The notes under the pieces are model-generated. The model ran no database searches and had not been told where the DNA came from. It worked only from the letters and a program-made list of their open reading frames with translations. This document shows, in pieces, positions 1 through 11,431 of a stretch of DNA of 64,000 nucleotides (position 1 is its first letter; each line of letters starts with the position of its first letter). The stretch is from Euryodendron excelsum. Taxonomy: Eukaryota; Streptophyta; Magnoliopsida; Ericales; Pentaphylacaceae. A program made the translations under genes and the position numbers. The stretch covers positions 30,728,501 through 30,792,500 of the forward strand of contig CM065384.1 in the NCBI GenBank assembly GCA_033060915.1, read 5' to 3'.

Positions 1-393
1 TTCCCTACACATAACCAATCTTCGAACCTAAGATCACTAATTTCAAAGACCAAAAAGGAGTTATTTTTCTAAAAAGGACTAAATGTTTTCCAAAGGTTGC
101 CAAACAACCCGTTTTCCTAAAAACCCTCTCTTGAGGAGATATTTTCAAAACCTTTTTCCAAAAACCCTAAGTGTAGTTTTTGGACTATGCTTGGTTTTTA
201 AGTGACCTAACTCACCTTAATCAAGTTAGGTGGCGACTCCGAATCTTTTTCAAAAGCCCTTTATTTCAAACCAATTTTTCAATTCAAACCTAGTCGCACT
301 CATTCTTCTAGGAGGGTGAGTTCTAACGAGAGAGTACAGCATTTTTTCCACTTGGGTGAGTATTCCTCGAGTGCAAAAAATCTGGGCGCGACA
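1..393. repeat. LTR-like direct repeat, copy 1 (cut by window start)
   Basis: Aligns along its length with 2477-2857. It ends GGGCGCGACA; read on the minus strand this gives the TGTCGCGCCC start typical of plant Ty3/gypsy-type LTRs. Between the copies lies only non-coding, CTTTCAAA-rich sequence, suggesting a large non-autonomous LTR derivative. Orientation is uncertain. Confidence 0.6.
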
Positions 394-613
394 GTTTTCT
401 ATTTACTTTTATGTAATCCTCCTCTCTCTTTTTTCTCCTAACCCACTTGGGTCTTCTTCTATTTTAATCCACATTTTCTACCTCCTCTTCTTGCTTGCTT
501 GAAACAAGAGACTTCCCGATTCATGCCTAGTAAGGATTGTTGAAGGTCACCGTGCTGGGGGCTTCTTTCAAGTTTGACCTAAGACAGTGTGGGTTTGGCC
601 CCCTTGATTATGT
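394..613. repeat. inverted repeat arm A
   Basis: Begins right after the LTR-like end at 393 and matches the reverse complement of 2858-3081 at roughly 70 % by eye (shared blocks CTATTTTAATC, CTCTTCTTGC, TTCATGCCTAG). Confidence 0.5.
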
Positions 614-2476
614 GGTGAAGCTCAACCTTGTATGTTCACGTCCTTATTGCATTGTGGTTATCATGTTCATACATTGCATTCAAAATTGCATTCAAAGTTG
701 TTTTCAAACTTGCATCAAAGTTCGCTTTCAAAACTTATATTCAAAATCTCTTTCTTTCAAACCGATTTTCAAAATCACGCTCCTAGGATGATTTTAGCCA
801 TTCCATGGTTAAGGTTGTTTTAAGAAAGTGTTACATTCAATGTAACTATCAAGGTCTAAATTTTGGGTTCAAACCCTAAATTGTTTTTATTAAAGCCACA
901 ATCTTAAGATGATTCTAGCCATTCCCTGGTTAGGATTATTTTAGAAAAGTGTTACATTCAATGTATTCATTATGGTCTATATTTCAAACCCTATTTGTTT
1001 TCAAAATTAGAACCCTAGAAGGGTTCTAATCCTTTCATGGTCAGAATCGTTTTAGGAAAGTGAGATATTCAAGAGATTTGCAAAAGTCCATATTCAAATC
1101 TCTTTCCAAATAGTTTTTGCAAATTTACTTCCTAAAAACTTTTTTAAAAGATCTACTTTTCAAAAACTCTTTGTCTTAAAGTCTAAGTCAAGCTCTAGAA
1201 TCTATGGTTAGGAAACCCTAATTTCTTTCTTGAAATTATGACTTTCTATTTTGCCTCAAATCATAGGTTTTTAAAATTATTTTCTACATCAAATCATAGA
1301 TTTCTAAAACCCCTTTTTCCATCAAATTATAGATCTCCAAATTCAAGATTTTTGAAACTCAACCTTTCCAATTTCATGTCAAATCAAATCTGCCAATTTA
1401 AGAAACTAAATCAAATCCTCCAATTTTAGAAACAAGATCAAATCATCTATTTTTAGAAATAAAATTCAATCTTCAACTATAGAAAATAGAGATCAACATT
1501 TTCCTAATTCCAATCTTTCCTAATTTTAAACAATTCCAAATCCCAACTTTCTAAATTTCAAACTATCAAATATTTCTTAATTTCAATCTTTCTTAAATTC
1601 AAACTTTCAAACCTTTCTTAATTTCAAACTCCCAAATCTTTCTAAATTTCTAAATTAAAAACTTTCCAAAATTCAAATCTTTTCAAAATCAACTCTTTCT
1701 TAAAATGAAACTTTCATAATTCAAAACATTCCTAAAATGGAACTTTCCTAATTCAAAACTTTCTTAAAATTCAACTTTCTAAAATCAAACCTTCTTATTT
1801 CAAGTGCATATTTTAACCCTAGGTTACCTAATTCCTAGGAGGCCAAAATTCTAGTTCAAACCTAACCCTAAAGTTAGGAAGCTTCAACTCTTTTCAAAAA
1901 ACTCTTCTTTAAACTCAAGAAAAGACCAAGATGATTTTTCAAACTCCAATTCAAGTTAAGATAATTTCAAAGTTCAATTCAATCTCAATTCTAAGCTCAA
2001 TTTCAAATCAAAGTTCAATTTCTAATCTTTCAATCAAAGTTCAAATCAAACTTCTCAAAGGCCCTAAAGTGTCTTTTCAAATCAAACAAGATTCCAAAGT
2101 GTCTATTTTCAATTAGACCCTGAGTCTGAACTACGACTGACCTGATTCCCAACAAAATGATACGTAGGCGACGACCCTCATGGGTGTGGTCACAACCTTT
2201 TTCAAGTTTCCAATTCCACAATCTTTTTCAAATTTTCAATTCCATTATCTTTTTTAAGTTTCCAATTTTCACAACCTTTTTCAAGCTTCAAATCCTCTAT
2301 TCAAATCTACTTTCAAAATCAAATCTTTTTTCTTGTACTTGCATGTCGTCATATCAAACCTCTTTCTAAAATTTTCAAAGTGGATATAATTGGACATTGG
2401 ATAATCAAATATTCTATATCAGTGAATAGACATGTAGGTACTGTAAGGGCAGGATAGGATGATAGCCTAGTGCATC
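614..2476. repeat. non-coding interior with degenerate tandem units
   Basis: 781-1090 holds three diverged units of about 115-120 bp (GATGATTTTAGCCATTCC; GATGATTCTAGCCATTCC; GGTTCTAATCCTTTC). 1230-2330 is a drift of TTTCAAA/TTCTAAA motifs. 2140-2210 has AATGATACGTAGGCGACG, reminiscent of untranslated parts of plant gypsy elements. No credible coding sequence was seen. Confidence 0.45.
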
Positions 2477-2857
2477 TTCTCTATACTAACTAACATCCGA
2501 ACCTAGAATCACTGTTTTTGAGAGACCAAAATAGAGTTATTTTCAAAAAGGGCTTAAATCTTTTCAAAGGTTGCCAAACAACCTATTTTCTCTAAAAATC
2601 CTCTTTTGAGGAAGTTTTCAAAACTGTTTTTAAAAATTCTAAGTTTAATCTTCTAATTACACTTAGTTTTAGGTGACCTAACTCACCTTAATAAAGTTAG
2701 GTGACAACTCTAAATCTTTTCCAAAAGCCCTTATTAAAATCAATTTCTAGTTCAAACTTAGTCGCACTCGTACTTTTAGGAGGATAAGTTCTAATGAGAA
2801 AGTACTTTGTTTTTCTCACTTGTTATTTTCTCGAGTGCAAAAAATCGGGGTGCAACA
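2477..2857. repeat. LTR-like direct repeat, copy 2
   Basis: Shares with 1-393 the segments AGGTTGCCAAACAACC, GTGACCTAACTCACCTTAA, CTCGAGTGCAAAAAATC and a terminal G-rich ...CAACA. Divergence is substantial, so the pair is old. Confidence 0.6.
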
Positions 2858-3081
2858 ATAACCAAGGAGGCTGGACCTACACCGTCTTAGATGGAACTTA
2901 AAGAAAAAAATCCCCAATAGGGTGATTCCCTCCAAGGCCTTCCTAGGCATGAACCAGGAGATCCCTTATTTCAAGCATGCAAGAAGAGAAGATAGAAGAT
3001 GGAGATTAAAATAGAGAATGGTTCAAGTGGACTACAAGGGAAAAGAGAGAAGGGGGGAATTATATAAAAGTAAATAGAAAC
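2858..3081. repeat. inverted repeat arm B
   Basis: Begins right after the second LTR-like end at 2857, in opposite orientation to arm A. Confidence 0.5.
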
Positions 3082-3480
3082 TTAACTTGTTTTCTTGTTA
3101 GGTTGAATACTTCAATAGAGGACTTGCTTGAACTTTGAGATGATCTTCAAGAGTTTCCAAGGGTTGGACTTGACCTTTAATAAAGCTTGAAGACTATAGC
3201 TTAAAGTGTATAGATTAGGGTTTGAGTGTATAGATTGTATGGAGGCTAGCGTTTAAAGGAGGCTTGAGAGAATTAGGGTTTTAGGGCAACTCGAAGTCTA
3301 TTTTTCGAGAGGCAGAGTTTCTAAAGTGATTTTACGGAGCCAGAATACGTATGGGATGGCCTATATTTATAGGTAACCTAAAAAGGGCTTGGCCCCTGTT
3401 GCAGTGGCTCCAGGCCAATTTTTGGCCTTTTAGAAAATTTCTTAGGGCAGCAAGAAACATATCTTTGACTCTTGGCACGC
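3082..3480. other. intergenic, nothing recognised
   Basis: No ORF of substance, no repeat termini and no RNA-like structure was noticed. Confidence 0.5.
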
Positions 3481-4080
3481 AATGCAGAAGATTTGAGTGC
3501 CTGTGCTAGTGATTACCATGCAATTTTTGGCTTATCTTCACTATGAGTGACTCAAAAAAGTCTGGGAATGATCCGGAAGGTTTCGACTAGCCAGACTCGG
3601 CCACGAATGGATGGGAACCTCTAAAAGAGTGTCCCTGAGGTAACTGATTTGATAATTAGAGCTAGAATAGTTGAAAAGAGCAACTGGCCCACAAAGGATA
3701 AAACAATCATTTGAACTGTGGGAACATCGAAATTGACCCAGAGTGATCCGGGAGAAGACTTGAAGGTTGAAAATACTGTTGAGAGTGTTTTGAAGGATTT
3801 TCAGTTTGATACCCAGAGCCGATAGGGTTAGAAAAGGCGACCGATCCACTAGGGGCAAAACAATCATTTTACACTGGGTTTACTGAAATGGATTCGGAAT
3901 GATCCAGAAAGGTAATGGAAGGTTAGAAATATTATTAGAAACATCCTCGAAAGGTATGCTGTTTGATAGCTAGAGTCGGCGTGGTTTCCAAAGGTGATCA
4001 GATGTCTAGTGACAAAATGGTCATTTTGATCAGATGCTCTCAGAATCGATCCAAAAGCAACTGAAAGGCACCAGAACGTG
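3480..4080. repeat. degenerate tandem array, period about 150-175 bp
   Basis: The motif GGAATGATCC(G/A)GAAGG recurs at 3564, 3741, 3896 and 4043. TTTGATANNNAGAGYYG recurs at about 3647, 3804 and 3962, and GGCAAAACAATCATTT-like blocks fall between. A 33-bp block (GAGTGTTTCCATCACTTT...) also repeats at about 4160 and 4338 outside the array. Confidence 0.55.
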
Positions 4081-4920
4081 CTAGATTATCTTTGGGACAA
4101 TTTTGGAACAATGGACTTACTGCTCTAAGGGCTAGTAGGCACTGGTGTTGACCCGGGTTTTGAGTGTTTCCATCACTTTAAAGGTGTGTGATGAGTTGGT
4201 TTCCAAAGGTATCCCGTTCTTCGGTAAACGTGTAACGGCCAATATACATGTTCAGTCCCGTGATATACAGGGTTTGTTGGCATTCCCGATATTGACCTGT
4301 TTACAAGTACTTTTGTCACTTTGAAGGTTGGAATGTTTGTGAGTGTTTCCATCACTTTGACAGTGTACGTTCAATCTGGGGATTGCCTGATCTCGAAAAG
4401 TTGCTAGATGGACTTATTGCCTCGAGGCCTTAGGTATTTTCCCAATTAACGTGCCGAATAGCGGACATTCTATGTTGGCTGGCTAGCAGGCGCCAGAAGT
4501 GAACCGCTCTACCATCTCAGAGACTTGGGTTTCGTCCTAGTCGACAAGTGTAAAGGGACTTATCATTCTAAGGGGTTTTGTGCTTTCTCAGTAAACATGT
4601 CATGTTGGATGGATTTACCATCTAAGGGATCAATTTTCTTGGAAGACGTGCCGAATTGAGTTTGACTAGTCTGAACTAGAATTGAAATTGGAATTGAGGT
4701 TGAAATATGAATTTGTCGTCTTTAAGAAGACTATGCCAACTGGAATTGGATCAAGCAATGCCCGGAGGGCATTTTAATTATTTTGTCTCTATTAGGCCTA
4801 GTGGGCCCGCGTAGTGGTTGATTAACTGAACTGAGTCTGGATAGCTGGTTTGGGCTTGAATGTGTCTATGAAGTTTGAATGTGAGTCCAATCGGGCCGAA
4901 GATTGCTGAGCAGGCAAAAA
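4081..4920. other. intergenic, probably 3' flank/LTR of the antisense copia remnant
   Basis: No coding signal. The position just downstream (on the minus strand) of the copia RNase H end makes LTR or UTR origin plausible, but paired LTRs were not found. Confidence 0.3.
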
Positions 4921-4929
4921 TGGGTTTCT

Positions 4930-5560
4930 TACAGCTTTAAAGCCCATTCCTCTTGATGAAAGATATTTGATCTCTTACTAGGCCTTTAGTAAGAGGATAC
5001 TCAATATTATCCGTTGACTAAATATAATCAATAAATACTATTCATATTGTATGCTATCGTTTGACAGTATAGTGTTAGCAACACACTTGTCGTGGCTCAC
5101 CATTATTTATATTTGTTGATTGTCTAACATAATGTAAGCAAATAGCTACCACAGACTATGGCCACAAGGAATATCCTCTAAGACTTAAGAAGCCACTTAC
5201 AGCTTTTTCATTTGCTAGTAATAGCTTTCGATTCCACTATGGATCTAGCTATACACGTTTGTTTAAAGAATTTTCAAAAGTTAGTTGCACTTCCAAGGGT
5301 TAAGACAAATCCATTTATGAAATCAACGTCATGAACATCAGATATTCAGTTAATATACTATACCCTCTCAAGTATATTTGGATATGCTATCACACAGTGC
5401 AAAACATAGTTACGTATCTTAGAATTGAGTACTCTAACTATGACAGTCCAGTGCTTTAACCCTGAACTAAAGATACACATTTCTTGTTATACTTATGTGA
5501 GATTAAGATTCATATAAAAACTAACAATGACATTAATGACATTTATACACTTAGTGTCAA
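4930..5560 (-). mobile_element. decayed Ty1/copia RT-RNase H 3' end
   Basis: On the minus strand, with stops and frameshifts, the hallmarks of copia RNase H and tail appear in order: an HW..V.RVL-like segment, an ARSIVESKA box resembling ARSTMEAE, then YPLTKGLV, matching the copia DPLTKGL signature, then RNGL like GMGL. Non-functional. Confidence 0.6.
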
Positions 5561-8300
5561 CCACATAAACACATTTGTTGCATTCATGTCACATGAATCC
5601 ATTTGACGTGTCTCCACCGAGGATAACTTCCATTTGACTAAAGACCCTGCTTTTCTCACTCTGTTGATATCTTCCTCTAAAAGACCCATGTATATCCTCA
5701 CGGATTATTACCAAGTGAAAACTCCATTTGTTCCCAAGTGTGTTTTCCCATGATGGATTCAATTCCTCTTTAATAAGCACTTTTCATAAAAGGCTACCAG
5801 AGATAACATAAATCCTTTAAAATTCTGAGGCACCTTCTCTTACAATAATTGTTAGGAAATCAAGATCAAACCCCTGTTGATATCTTTGCTCTTTTACTTT
5901 ATCTAGATTTATTTCCTTCATCCACAAACCCTAGGTCTTGGTAAATTGCTCAATATTAAGTTCTATGAATTGAACTTGATTCTTGTGCAAGTTTTCAAAG
6001 AAATCCATTATCGAAGAATGACACATTTCTAAATCAAAGAAAATATCCATGGATATCGGAAATTTCAAACTAGTATACAAGGCACCAACATGCACTCTCA
6101 AGTTTAGCTTAACTTATGACTATACATCCAACTATTCTAGATCCTATTTTAATCCCTTTAGGAATAAGACCTACCACCGTAGTCAAACACCTCCACAAAA
6201 TTTCAGAATTTAAAATAAAGTCCTAGACTTATCTATAATTCATAAGGTGTTTTGTCGTGGGGTGTCTTAGTGAGAATTTGAGTTATGGAAAAATGAGCTT
6301 CCCCCACATTTTTTTGGATTTATCAAAAACCATCAACATGGTAATCATCATCTCATTAAGAGTTGGATTTTCATGTTCAGCAACTTAGGTATGCTATACT
6401 GAATAAAGTATTGTAGGTTGGTGAATTACAACTTAAGCAACTAGCGTTTTATTTTCACCATATCTACCACTTTTCACCTCAATCTTCTACTCAAACTCAC
6501 TTAGATAATGTATAAACATTTCAAGCATTTTACACTAAAAGTAAAGATACCTTCTTTAGTTTGAACACTTTCAAGTTAGAAGAATTTATAGTTTATACTA
6601 CTACTTCTAAAAGACTTGAATCAAACTATATATGACATGAAATAATAGATACATAATAGTCATTTCTACTAACCAAACCATCACATATTATAAGTACGTC
6701 ACATCACATAATATAATATTTGGATACATGGATACTAAAGTATTCCATACACTACCACAATACGCAACAGTACCCTAACTCGCAACAGTACCCTAACTCA
6801 CAACAAAGCATATAACTAAAAGTATGAAGATAGATATGTATCTAATGAAGATCTATCAACCACATCATGAACTCTCTTCCTAGCATTTTCTAGAATGCGC
6901 AGTTGGCCAACATGAGATTTCACCTCATGTGAACCCTGATCTTTACCAATAGGATGTGAGGACAACCACAACTTCTTCAAGTAAGCTGGAAGAGGTACAC
7001 TCTTTCAAGCAATGCGTCGGATGATCAAACCCTTTCCATAAATGGATTGACTCAGTCCAACTTCTGTCCTTGGCAAAACAGGTTGCACTGGTTTAAGGGG
7101 AACTTCATCTCGACTGTTGATATGAAACTTTACATCGACTCGCTACATACCTATACATGTACCGTATACGAGCAATTCAACATTAAAGCCTTGGTCAATA
7201 TAAGAAGATAACCATTATTCTACAAAGTAAAAAGCTGCAAATCTAGTGCTTCAGAATGTAAGACTAAACAGTCTTTTCGTACAGAATCTGATTTTCATTC
7301 ATGACTTCATTATCCTAAAACGCAAACAACACATACAATTGTAAAATCAGTAAAACCCAAACACAACAAAAGAATTAACATACAAATCTGTCTTAAGATT
7401 GTTGTTCTCTATATCATGTGTAAACAAAAAGATACTGACATTATAACAATCTGTATGTGAACAAATACTATCAATATGCAACAATATACAATATTCATCA
7501 TAGCATATGAAAACTAATGTAAAGGCTCAGAAAGAAACTGAAAACAACAGAACTTACAGTAGACACGTTCTAACCAAGAATGCAGCAAATGCAAGACAAA
7601 ATATTTTTATCAAGGCAAGTGTATGACACTTTGTCTTTAAAGACAGATTCAACACCCACAATTGTGCTAACAGGATGAATGAGTGTCTGTCTCCCAAGAT
7701 ACAATAATCAACAACAATGAAGAATAATTACTGCAATTTTTGTGCTCGGCGAACCAAACTATGTTGGAACTCTCTCTTGATGCAATGAAATATTCAAGAA
7801 AATTAAAGCATAACGTGTAGGGATGAAAGTAGAAATTCTGGCAAGAAATTTGACCAAAACCTTTGGAGATTTAATGCAAAATCTCGGCAATATGTTTGGG
7901 AAACCTGATATAGAAACTGACAAAGTTTCTGATTCGAATTGATTGAGACAATGGGAAGGCTGCAGAATTTCTCCACTAAAATTCACAGCGTAACCGAACC
8001 AGAACAAGAACAAAATCATCAGACAGAATGCACCACTTGATCAGAAAGTCATTGATCTTTCAGCGACTAGAAACCTTCGGCAGAACCTTGGCATCAGCAT
8101 TTGAATAGCACTTCGGCAGATCTGGAAATCGGCAGTGTTTATGTTCTGGATGATTTTTCGGATTTTATCCTTTTTTTTTTTAACTAGAGATAAAACTCTG
8201 GTATATATAGGCAAGGACACGCCTATTTGTGGAAAGGCACCAACCAAATGTGCCCCTGACGCTAACGCACACTTTTGTTCAAAATTTAAAAAATAAGTTT
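5561..8300 (-). mobile_element. probable remainder of the antisense copia-type element
   Basis: No strong domain was recognised. The 8150-8250 segment read on the minus strand has a TATATATA promoter-like box in a plant LTR context (GCCTATATATACCAGAG), so the 5' LTR may lie there. 6763-6804 holds an 18-bp tandem repeat of 2.3 copies. 6850-7012 has a coding-looking antisense stretch (see findings). Confidence 0.35.
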
Positions 8301-9290
8301 TAATTTTGGGGCAAAAAGAATTGAACAGGGGTCTGGCTCAGTTTGGGCACCCGCACTCGAGCCTGGCCCAGTTCAGTTCGGGCGTGTGGGTTTTGGATCG
8401 ACCCATGGGTTGGGTAGGTCCTCCCCTATCCACAAAATTAGGGTTCCCCTTGGGGCCCAAACCCAACTTGAAGGGAAGGCTTTATATGCCCATCATTTGT
8501 TTCATAAGAAACCAATGTAGGAGAACCCACTTTTATCCAAGTAAACCATGGTCATGTTAGTCACTTTGAGAGCCATTATCTCATTCAAACCTCTATGGAT
8601 TTGAGTAAATAAATGCTTGATCTTTATCTCCTCGTGGAGGAGAATTCATAGCACTTTGGACCCACTTCAAAGGATGTGTGGGTCTCACTTTTTATTAGCC
8701 TCAAATTTGTGGCAAAACCACAAATTTTTCAACAAGTAGAGAGGACAAGAAGTCAAATAGTAGAATAGACCTACTAATTTATTTACTACTAATTTATTTA
8801 TTTTTCTCTTGAAAGAATGAAAGGAGAAGCTCTTGGCCAAAGAGGAGTTGGAAACTTGAGCTGCTGGTGTGCCCAAGGCCTGGGTTGCCGTCAAACAATG
8901 AAATTGTGGACACTAGTTTCCTACACAACAAGGTTTAGTGTACCAGCTAGCAAATCAAACACATCTATATGATAATTCCAAGACCTACCTAAAGAACACG
9001 CAACGTAAACACGCTCATGAAATGACCAAGCTCCAAGCTCAATTTTGACAACATTGAGGCCACTAAAGTGTGCTCGACCATGATCATTAGTGCATGTTGC
9101 ACACGCAAACACTCATTCGAAAGGCCCCATAATCCATGAGAATCATCATTTTCATGTGCTTAAGCTCCAACCTAAAAGATATCATGCAAGAGATGATATG
9201 ATGGTAATGTGATATTGACATGGCATGACACATGACTCAGTGGACCATATAGCAACACCTACTAACAAGGACAAAGCTATTCATATGTCA
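8301..9290. other. intergenic, nothing recognised
   Basis: GC-richer at 8300-8480, otherwise AT-rich. No ORF with a recognisable domain. Confidence 0.4.
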
Positions 9291-9619
9291 AGGGGGGCCA
9301 TGGCTCTCCTTAGTGTTCAAAAACCATAAGAAGCAGTACAAATTAAGGCCAACAATTTTTAATATAGTAAGTGACCCCCTAATTCTAAAAATATTATACT
9401 CACCGTCTTGACCAATTCATAATGTGGCCCATTGTTATTGCTATTTGGGCTTTTTTTTAGTTGCTTTTGATTTGTTTTTTTGTGGCCCAAGTGTTATACT
9501 TACCCATTCCTAATTAATTGAGATTTAGGGTAAAATTTGGTGAAAACTCACAAGTTTTTATTTCCTTTATAGGTTGGTTAGACTTGTTTTTACTTTTTTG
9601 GTTTCTATTGTGACTACAA

Positions 9620-9972
9620 AACGTGCATTTTTTACTATAAAGTTGTTAAAACTAAATTTCGAAACAAGATAGAAGATAATTTTCTCACAAATGCTTTGAT
9701 TGTATACATTGAAAAAGAAGTTACTGAAAAATTTAGTAGAGATTTAATCATAGATGGATTTCATGACGTGAAGTGTTATCGAGTGTTACTATGATGATAA
9801 CACACTTGATATGTAATTAACAAATTACTTTTTTGTAATATCTTACTGTCATATCTTAGTTAAATTAGTATTATTTTTTATTTTGGTAAATTGAATATAG
9901 CTTGCATTATTAGTTTTAATTTATTTTATAGAGCTATTATTGGCCCCCTTAGATAAATTTCTGGCTTCGTCC
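9620..9972 (+). mobile_element. hAT transposase 3' remnant and terminus
   Basis: 9630-9785 translates to KVVKTKFRNKIEDNFL followed by VYIEKEVTEKFS, closely resembling the C-terminal (hATC dimerisation) end of ZMYM1/TTF-type plant hAT transposases. 9940-9972, reversed, reads GGGACGAAGCCAGAAAT...GGGGGCCA, like the GGCGGAGCCAG termini of that group. GGGGGGCC near 9293 may be the other border. Only a fragment remains. Confidence 0.65.
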
Positions 9973-10792
9973 CTACCTACAAACCATTTTTTTGCTTGAT
10001 GCAACACCTATCAACCTTGTTATGAATATGTCTTGTACGTATGTGTTCTAACTTATATTAGTGGCACACCCTACTCTCAAAGGGATTGAGGTTTAGAAAC
10101 TCTTTACCCTTAAATCCCTTAAATCGAAGCATATATTTCCTAGTTTTATAAGATCATATGCGACAATATTTTGGGCTCTTGCTTTTCTATTTGCTTTTGT
10201 TGAGCCTCGAACTACTATCATTTCAGACATTTTATTTTTCACTTGATTTCAGCCCTTAAATTTTGCTTTTACCCTAATGGCTTCGGCATTATGATGCCTA
10301 ATTAAATTGCAATTATTTTGTAGCTTCATAAGAATTCGATTAGATTGATGCTTAATCAAAATTTAAATAGAAGAACTGCGTGCGATCAACTCCCCATGAA
10401 TTTTCTAATTATTCTCAACAAATTTCAATGCATGACAAACTATTTTAAGGAGATTTAAGAGTTAATTCTTTTTTATACTCGGAGTTAATTACTTATCCAT
10501 AATTCCATATATCCATAGTGCCATGATACATATCATGGGGAAGTTATGTTTGGATTGTTACTTATTAATACTGTATTTGGATAAAAGATTTGATGAGAGA
10601 AAAGAAAAAAAAAGAAAAAAGATCTGAAATTACTCTGTTTATTTAGTTATTAAAAAAAGTACAGGATAAAAGAATATAAAAAAAATAAGAACTTCATTGG
10701 TAAATATATGGTAAATATATGCATTTCATGGTAAATTTATGCATTGATAATTGCTTGGTACACTAGGATGGAGATTGAACTTCATGATCAAT
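9973..10792. other. intergenic, AT-rich, nothing recognised
   Basis: Short GGTAAATATATG near-repeats at 10700-10740. No gene or complete element. Confidence 0.4.
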
Positions 10793-10998
10793 TAGGACCT
10801 ATTTGGTAGGGATTTTTAGCTTAGTTTTTTTTTTTTTCAGCTTATAAGTAAAAAAATTAATTTTTTTTTAGTTTTTGACTTTTTGCTTATCTTTAGTTTA
10901 TAAAAACAAAAAAAATTAAAACTTTTAATTCTTTTTACTTATAAGACAAAAAAAAAAAATAAAACAAATTAAAAAAACCGTAACAAATGAACCCTTAA
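10793..10998. mobile_element. foldback MITE, hAT-like termini
   Basis: Left end TAGGACCTATTTGGTAGGG pairs with the right end reversed, TTAAGGGTTCATTTGTTACGG. Internal CTTATAAGTAAAAA and TTTTTACTTATAAG form a second inverted pair. GGGCCTRTTTGG-type ends are typical of plant hAT MITEs. No clean target duplication was seen. Confidence 0.55.
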
Positions 10999-11092
10999 TT
11001 AAGTTTTTTGTAGAAATACGATCCATACAAACGAACATTTAAATTACGAGCATTGCACGGATGATGGTCGATCACGGGGCGTCGGGGTGGTC

Positions 11093-11099
11093 TATTTAT
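11093..11099 (+). promoter_or_regulatory. candidate TATA-like element
   Basis: A TATTTAT motif lies about 230 bp before the start codon, in a locally GC-rich stretch. The downstream 11100-11324 contains no ATG, which fits a leader. No transcription start can be seen directly, so this is only a candidate. Confidence 0.3.
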
Positions 11100-11297
11100 T
11101 CCAAGTTTCCAACCATCCGCTTCAAGAAGTCAAAACCAGAAAACCAGACAACAAAGAGAACCGGCTCAGTAACCTATACATAATTACTTCCAAGAGTATT
11201 CACAATACGGTCAGAAACCCAAATACTTTCCACCGGTCTGTGCTCTCATCTCTCTACTTGCCCACCAAGGCACCTTCTCTTAGTAGTTAAACTTCTC

Positions 11298-11305
11298 TAG
11301 GGTTT
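11298..11305 (+). promoter_or_regulatory. telo-box (TAGGGTTT) in the leader
   Basis: TAGGGTTT is the reverse complement of the plant telo-box AAACCCTA. It sits 20 bp before the ATG and after a pyrimidine-rich tract. Telo-boxes are enriched near starts of plant translation and ribosome-related genes, which fits the gene's inferred role. A single 8-mer is weak evidence alone. Confidence 0.4.
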
Positions 11306-11324
11306 CAGAAACCACAGAAGAGCG

Positions 11325-11431
11325 ATGTTGCTTCAGCTTCCTCGCTTGACGAACTCTCTCAGAGACCCATTTGACGTCGATCACGCTTATCTCCAACGCA
11401 AAATCATCCTCCAAAACCACAAGCCTCGCAG
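11325..11431 (+). CDS. DExH14: exon 1 (residues 1-35 plus 2 nt)
   Basis: Starts [12 protein letters not shown], the conserved N-terminus of plant DExH14. ATG has a purine at -3 (GCG-ATG) and an AUG-free leader upstream. Donor is CAG|GTAATC, phase 2. Confidence 0.93.

Noticed and set aside
3480..4080. CRISPR-like array
   Set aside because: Long diverged units without constant repeat/variable spacer alternation, in plant DNA.
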